From Acidobacteria bacterium Ga0077522 (lineage in GTDB: Bacteria; Acidobacteriota; Vicinamibacteria; Vicinamibacterales; Vicinamibacteraceae): 32,088 bases of DNA. The notes beneath the pieces are model-generated. The model was not told the origin of the DNA and did no database searches. It was given only the letters and a program-made list of their open reading frames with translations. This document shows, piece after piece, positions 25,763-32,088 of the stretch; positions within the stretch are counted from its first letter, which is position 1, and each line of letters opens with the position of its first letter. Made by a program: the position numbers and the translations under genes. The stretch is from contig LNDN01000096.1 in NCBI GenBank assembly GCA_001464065.1, positions 1 to 32,088 of the forward strand, in the 5' to 3' direction.

Positions 25763-27673
25763 ATGGCCGAGTCTCCTCTGGCGGCACCGGAACCTTCCGC
25801 ATTCGCATCGTCTCTCTTCGTCCGTCGGTGTCCCGCAGGAGCCGAACTCGCATCCGCCATCACCGTCCACGTGCGTGTGTGGGCGCCCGACCATGCGCGC
25901 GTGTCCGTGCGCATCGACGGTCGGGATCACCCCCTGGACCGTGACGTGCACGGCTACCACAGCGCGCTCGTCGACGGGCACGCGGGCAGTCGCTATGGGT
26001 TCCTGCTCGGGCGCGACCCCAAGGTCTACCCCGACCCCGCTTCCCGCTCTCAGCCTGACGGTCCGCACGGTCTCTCCGAGGTCATCGATCCCGACGCCTT
26101 CGCCTGGACCGACGGCTCCTGGCGAGGCGCAACCAGCGACCCGGTCATCTACGAACTCCATCTCGGTACGTTCACGCCCGAAGGCACGCTCGACGCCGCG
26201 GGCGGACAGCTGGCGGCGCTCGCCGACCTGGGCATCTCGGTGCTCCAGGTCATGCCGGTGGCCGACATGCCCGGCGCGTTCGGCTGGGGCTACGACGGCG
26301 TCGGCCTCTACGCCCCGTCCCGTCTCTACGGTCGTCCCGACGACCTGCGGCGGTTCGTCGACCGCGCGCACGCCGTCGGCCTCGCCGTCATCCTCGACGT
26401 GGTCTACAACCACGTCGGACCGGATGGCAACTACCTGCGCGCGTTCGCCGCCGACTACTTCACGACCCGCTACGACAACGAGTGGGGAGACGCCCTCAAC
26501 TTCGACGGACCGACCTCTGGTCCCGTCCGTGACTGGATTCTCGGCAACGTCGCGTACTGGATTCGCGAGTTCCACGTCGACGGGCTCCGACTCGACGCCA
26601 CGCAGCAGATCTTCGACGCGTCCGACGAGCACCTGATCGCGGCCATCACCAGAACGGCGCGCGAGGCGGCCGGTGCGCGCACGGTGCTGGTCACGGCCGA
26701 GAACGAGCCCCAGCACGCCCGACTCGTCACACCGACCGCGCGCGGCGGCTATGGGCTCGATGCGATCTACAACGAGGACTTCCACCACAGCACGCGGATG
26801 GCCCTCGTCGGCACGCACGAGGCCTACTTCAGCGACTATCGCGGCGACGCGAGCGAATGGCTCGCCTGCGCGCGATGGGGCGTGCTCTTCCAGGGACAGC
26901 ACTATGCGTGGCAGAAGCAGCCCCGCGGCACGCCGGGCCTCCGCCTGCCGAGAAGCACCTGCATCCACTTTCTCGAGAATCACGACCAGGTCGCCAACAC
27001 CGATCGCGGCCGTCGCCTGGTCGATCTCGCCAGGCCGGCCGATCTCCGCGCGATGACCGCGCTGCTCCTGCTGCTGCCGGCCACGCCGATGCTCTTTCAG
27101 GGGCAGGAGTTCGGCTCGCGCCGGCCCTTCGTCTACTTCGCCGATCACGACTCGCCGCTGCGCGAGGCCGTCCGCGCTGGTCGACAGGAGTTCCTCGGGC
27201 AGTTCCACCGCCTGCGCGATCCGGATGTCCAGGCTTTCCAGGCCCCGCCGCACGATCGTGACGCCTGGCAGCACTGCCAGTTGCAGCGCGACCCGCGCGA
27301 TCGCGCCCAGATCGAATGGCGATCCCTGCACCACGACCTGCTGACGCTGCGCCGGCGACGGCCGCGCGTCGACGGCGCGCACGTGCTCGACGGCGCCGCG
27401 CCAGACGCCACGCTGCTCCTGCTGCGCTACTTCGGCGACCACGACGAGGATTGGCTGCTGCTGCTCAACAGCGGTCCAGATCGCGACGTAGCGTCGCTCT
27501 CCGAACCCCTGATCGCCCCGCCCGACGGGCGCGCGTGGCAAGCCCTCTGGTCCAGCGAAGCGCCCCGCTATGGCGGACAGGGGACGATGTCGTGGTCACC
27601 GGGCCACTGGCCCCTGCCTGGCCATGCGTGCGTCGTGCTCCGCGCCACCCCGTCCGAGGATCTCGACGCATGA
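25763..27673 (+). CDS. treZ: Malto-oligosyltrehalose trehalohydrolase
   Basis: GH13 enzyme that releases trehalose from maltooligosyl-trehalose, 636 aa. An N-terminal E-set/CBM48-like domain (about 20-115, VRVWAPDHARVSV) precedes the catalytic barrel. Barrel motifs are DVVYNHVGPDGNYL, nucleophile Asp278 in DGLRLDATQQI, acid/base Glu313 in TAENEP and Asp408 in ENHDQVAN. YFADHDSPLREAVRAGRQEF is a TreZ hallmark. ATG 25763 gives the expected N-terminus; an earlier ATG (25685) would add 26 unrelated residues. TreY, which makes the substrate, is not in the window. The stop overlaps the next gene in ATGA. Confidence 0.93.
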   Translation: MAESPLAAPEPSAFASSLFVRRCPAGAELASAITVHVRVWAPDHARVSVRIDGRDHPLDRDVHGYHSALVDGHAGSRYGFLLGRDPKVYPDPASRSQPDGPHGLSEVIDPDAFAWTDGSWRGATSDPVIYELHLGTFTPEGTLDAAGGQLAALADLGISVLQVMPVADMPGAFGWGYDGVGLYAPSRLYGRPDDLRRFVDRAHAVGLAVILDVVYNHVGPDGNYLRAFAADYFTTRYDNEWGDALNFDGPTSGPVRDWILGNVAYWIREFHVDGLRLDATQQIFDASDEHLIAAITRTAREAAGARTVLVTAENEPQHARLVTPTARGGYGLDAIYNEDFHHSTRMALVGTHEAYFSDYRGDASEWLACARWGVLFQGQHYAWQKQPRGTPGLRLPRSTCIHFLENHDQVANTDRGRRLVDLARPADLRAMTALLLLLPATPMLFQGQEFGSRRPFVYFADHDSPLREAVRAGRQEFLGQFHRLRDPDVQAFQAPPHDRDAWQHCQLQRDPRDRAQIEWRSLHHDLLTLRRRRPRVDGAHVLDGAAPDATLLLLRYFGDHDEDWLLLLNSGPDRDVASLSEPLIAPPDGRAWQALWSSEAPRYGGQGTMSWSPGHWPLPGHACVVLRATPSEDLDA

Positions 27674-29750
27674 GTCGTCCATCAGTCAGCCCGCTCCACG
27701 ACCCACTCGCCGAACTCGCCCCACTCGTCCGGCGGACGCGCTTCGCCGCCGCAGAGCCGCCCACACTCGAGGAACACGGCAGCCGCGAGTGGCTCGTGAC
27801 CAATGGTTTGGGCGGCTACGCGTCTGGAACGGTGATCGGCGCCCTCACCCGCCGCTTCCACGGCCTGCTGGTGGCGGCACTGCCATCCCCGCTCGGGCGG
27901 ATGATGCTGCTCACCCATCTCGAGGAGCGACTCACCTTCCGCGACGGCGCCCGTGACTGGCTCGGCCTGCACGGGACGACCGGACAGCTCGCGCAAGCGG
28001 ACGCGGGTCGGCACCTCGAGGAGTTCCGCCTCGAAGCCGGGCTTCCGGTCTGGCGCTATGTCGTGAATGGCGCCGTCATCGAGAAGACGCTGCTGATGCC
28101 ACACGGGCAGAACACGGTGCACGTGACCTACCGGCTGCTCGCGGGCCCGCGCCGGGTGCGGCTCTCGCTGCGGCCGATGGTGGGCTTCCGCCCGCATGAG
28201 GCTCCGGTGGATCGCTCACCCGTCGACGGCTACACCGTCAGCGCCCGCGGCCAGCGCATCGAGGTGACCGCGGAGGAGCAGCAGCCGCCGCTGCGACTCG
28301 TGCTCCATGCCGCCAGTGGCGGCTTCGTCTTCGACGATCAGGCCATTCGGGACGTCCGGTACCTGGTCGAGGAACGGCGCGGCTACGACTACGCCGGCCC
28401 CCTGTGGAGCCCGGGACGCTTCAGAACCGATCTGACGCGCGGCGCCGCCGTGACGGTGATGGCGTCGGCAGAACCCTGGGACATCCTTGCCGCGGTCAAC
28501 CCGGACGAGGCGCGAACGATGGAACGGGCGCGGCGCGCCCGCCTGCTGGGCCTTGCCGATCCGGCCGTCCGCACGGGCGTCGGGGCCGAGCTCGTGCTCG
28601 CCGCCGACCAGTTCCTGATGACGCCGATCTCACGCACGCACGATCAGGTACGCGCCGAGGCCGGGGGCGGCCGCGCCCGCTCGGTCGTGGCCGGCTACCA
28701 CTGGTTCACCGACTGGGGTCGCGACACGATGATCTCGCTCGAGGGCCTCACGCTGTGCACCGGCCGTGTCACCGAGGCGCGCGACATCCTGCGCACCTTC
28801 GCGTACCACGTGCGTGACGGGCTGATCCCCAACATGTTTCCCGAAGGGGGTCAGGAAGGCCTCTACCACACGGCGGATGCCACGCTCTGGTTCTTTCACG
28901 CCATCGATCGCTATCTCCGCCGCACCAACGACGACCTGCTGCTGCGCGAGTTGCTGCCCACCCTGCGTCGCATCGTCGCGGCACACCGCGAGGGGACGCG
29001 CTTCGGCATCGGCGTCGACCCGGCCGACGGTCTGCTGCGCCAGGGCGCCGACGGCTACCAGCTCACCTGGATGGACGCCAAGGTCGACGGCTGGGTGGTC
29101 ACGCCACGCCGCGGCAAGGCCGTCGAGATCAATGCCCTGTGGTACAACGCCGTCCGGCTGCTCGCATCGTGGCTGCGCAGTAGCGGCGACGAGGCCGAGG
29201 CCAACACGCTCGAGGCGCATGCCGCACACGTCCGCGCCTCGTTCAACGCGCGCTTCTGGAATCCCGAGGCGGGGCACCTGTTCGACGTCATCGATGGCGA
29301 GGCCGGCGCCGATGCCGCCTGCCGGCCGAACCAGTTGTTCGCCATGAGCCTGCGCCACCCCGTCCTCGACTCGCAGCATTGGGACGACGTGCTCGAGGCC
29401 GTTCGACGCGACCTGCTGACGCCCGTGGGGCTGCGCTCGCTGTCGCCAGCCCATCCCGACTACAAGCGACAGTACTTCGGCGACCTCAGGACGCGCGATG
29501 CGGCCTATCACCAGGGCACGGTGTGGAGTTGGTTGATCGGGCCCTTCGTCGATGCGTGGCTGGCGCGGCATCCCGACGACCGGGCCGGCGCCCGCCGCTT
29601 CATCGAGCCCTGCCTCGCGCACCTCGACGAGGGGTGCATTGGGTCGGTGAGCGAGATCTTCGACGCCGAGCCACCGTACGCGCCACGCGGCTGCATCGCC
29701 CAGGCCTGGGGCGTCGCCGAATGGCTGCGGGTCTGGGCCCGCACCGCGGA

Positions 29751-29754
<4 letters not shown>
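27670..29754 (+). CDS. Glycogen debranching enzyme, amylo-alpha-1,6-glucosidase (GH133-type)
   Basis: A 694-aa protein with an N-terminal beta domain (about 25-260, EWLVTNGLGGYASGTVIGAL, RRFHGLLVAALPSP) and an (alpha/alpha)6 barrel (about 300-690). Characteristic barrel sequences are GYHWFTDWGRDTMISLEGL (D348, D352), FPEGGQEGLYHTADATLWFF, LTWMDAKVDGWVVTPRRGK and VEINALWYNA. The family hydrolyses alpha-1,6 branch glucose from glycogen or limit dextrins. Coupling to treZ through a 4-nt overlap suggests it debranches alpha-glucan feeding trehalose synthesis. Its stop overlaps the convergent regulator stop in CTAG. Confidence 0.92.
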
Positions 29755-31142
<1,388 letters not shown>

Positions 31143-31454
31143 GTGGCGGCTCCATGGGTGGACACACCGTGGCGCCTGCAAGCGATGTACCGCGGCACGA
31201 CACACCGGGACAACGAATCGTCGTCCTGTACCTCGTGCGAACAAGCGTCGTGGATCGCGACGCAGCGCGGCTGCGCTGGGTGCGAATGGACGCACGCCTT
31301 CGGCGCTGGCGACATGGCCGTCTGCGGTATGCGCATTGCAGGCAGCGATGTCCGGTCCACGCTTCCCCCGGCAGCGTCACTGCAGCGTCACATCGGACGC
31401 GCCTGTGCCCGGTCGTCCGCGGATGGGCTGGAGCCGCGCCTCAAGGAGGCACGC
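31143..31454. other. Divergent intergenic region between regulator and glycosyltransferase
   Basis: About 310 nt without a credible gene. It holds the GGAG ribosome site of the regulator at its left edge and the glycosyltransferase ribosome site (AAGGAGG, 31443-31449) at its right edge. A 10-bp direct repeat lies at 31371-31391. I find no convincing sigma-54 or sigma-70 promoter. Confidence 0.5.
31371..31391 (+). repeat. Direct repeat GCAGCGTCAC x2, 11-bp period
   Basis: GCAGCGTCAC occurs at 31371-31380 and 31382-31391, one base apart. The 11-bp period places both copies on the same face of the helix, as for tandem activator half-sites. It lies 64-84 nt upstream of the glycosyltransferase ATG. 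Confidence 0.4.
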
Positions 31455-32088
31455 ATGCTGAGCAAGTGCCATGTCGTGGTGATCGGGCTGGCCATCAGCT
31501 CCTCGTGGGGCAACGGACACGCGACCATCTACCGCAGCCTGCTGGGTGCCCTCGGTCGGCGGGGCCATCACGTGCTCTTTCTCGAGCGCGACGACCCGGG
31601 CTACGCCGCGCACCGCGACCTGCGGGACTGGGACAGCGTGCGCGTCGCCTTCTACGGCTCGGTCCAGGAGCTCGGACAGCGCTATCGATCCGCCATCCAG
31701 GGCGCCGACGTCGTGATCGTCGGCTCCGGCATCGCAGAGGGCCAGGACGTGCTGGACTGGGCGCGCCGCCATACGCGAGGGGTGCTGATGTTCTATGACA
31801 TCGACACGCCGAGGACCCTGCAGCGCCTCGAGACCGGCGAGTCCTGCGCCTACCTGCGCCGCGACCAGTTGCCGATGCTGGACACCATGCTGTCGTTCTC
31901 TGCCGGCACGGCGCTCGAGCGTCTGGTCGCCCTCGGCGCGCCGCGGGCACGGTCGCTCTGCTGCTCGGTCGACCCGGGCGTCCATCTGCCGGTGAACGAA
32001 GAGACGCGGTGGGATCTGGGCTACCTCGGCACCTATGCGCCTGACCGGCAGCCGGCCCTCGGGCGCCTGCTGCTCGATGTGGCGTCCC
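31455..32088 (+). CDS. CgeB-like glycosyltransferase, 5' part (runs off window)
   Basis: The first 211 codons of a gene cut by the window end. The N-terminus (IGLAISSSWGNGHATIYRSL) is a GT-B type nucleotide-sugar transferase strand-loop-helix. It is followed by RRGHHVLFLERDDPGYAAHRDL, ADVVIVGSGIAEGQDV, MFYDIDTPRTL, LCCSVDPGVH and WDLGYLGTYAPDRQPALG. This string matches the CgeB/spore-maturation-like glycosyltransferase group seen in many soil bacteria. AAGGAGG lies 5 nt before the ATG. Acceptor and sugar are unknown. The divergent regulator may control it. Confidence 0.88.
   Translation, partial: MLSKCHVVVIGLAISSSWGNGHATIYRSLLGALGRRGHHVLFLERDDPGYAAHRDLRDWDSVRVAFYGSVQELGQRYRSAIQGADVVIVGSGIAEGQDVLDWARRHTRGVLMFYDIDTPRTLQRLETGESCAYLRRDQLPMLDTMLSFSAGTALERLVALGAPRARSLCCSVDPGVHLPVNEETRWDLGYLGTYAPDRQPALGRLLLDVAS

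Noticed and set aside
31143-31295. N-terminal extension of the second regulator to an ATG at 31295
   Set aside because: The 51 extra residues are Arg/Ala-rich and unrelated to receivers. The GTG at 31142 has a Shine-Dalgarno and gives the same length as the paralogue.

Overview
This is a GC-rich chromosomal segment from a Gram-negative bacterium: it encodes a BamD-type outer-membrane assembly lipoprotein and a signal-peptide-bearing BON-domain protein. The gene repertoire (three sigma-54 activators, BON/CsbD/SRPBCC/lmo0937-type stress genes, a CgeB-like glycosyltransferase, a Gly/Ser/Thr-rich secreted protein) fits Acidobacteriota, perhaps Vicinamibacteria. That placement is an inference from gene content, not a measurement. 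I see no phage, insertion sequence or CRISPR array.

Layout. (1) 1-3118, minus strand: an oligopeptide-type ABC permease preceded by a sigma-54 activator with an unusual N-terminus. (2) 3295-11047, plus strand: a compact housekeeping run, aroC-def-fmt-rsmB-(PASTA membrane protein)-rpe-(thioesterase)-(sugar epimerase)-bamD. From fmt onward every junction is a 1-4 nt stop/start overlap. (3) 11066-14200: pgsA (minus) back to back with a mannose-1-phosphate guanylyltransferase and a phosphomannomutase/phosphoglucomutase, which together give a GDP-mannose route. The block closes with a strong bidirectional terminator. (4) 14327-17597: a low-complexity secreted protein, tRNA-Gly(CCC), a frameshifted acyltransferase, an internally deleted DUF486 gene and a DUF3592 protein. 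This stretch looks like an eroding accessory patch. (5) 17856-19801: an NtrC-like response regulator translationally coupled to a PAS-HisKA protein with no ATPase domain, followed by a strong terminator. (6) 19885-25543: stress and ion homeostasis genes, namely BON and CsbD proteins, a KefF-like plus KefB/C-like K+/H+ antiporter pair, a Cof-type HAD phosphatase, an SRPBCC protein and a 51-aa lmo0937-type membrane peptide. (7) 25763-29754: TreZ overlapping a GH133-type glycogen debranching enzyme. (8) 29751-32088: a second NtrC-like regulator with Glu at the phosphorylation position, divergent from a CgeB-like glycosyltransferase cut by the window end.

Most interesting points: a stand-alone PASTA protein sitting where Firmicutes carry the PASTA kinase PrkC; a HisKA protein lacking its catalytic domain; a natural D-to-E receiver in a paralogous regulator; two neighbouring decayed genes beside a tRNA; a secreted protein whose conserved core is split by Gly/Ser/Thr-rich tracts; several AT-rich -10-like boxes 6-11 nt before start codons, suggesting leaderless mRNAs; and palindromic elements before the first response regulator and between the lmo0937 gene and treZ.
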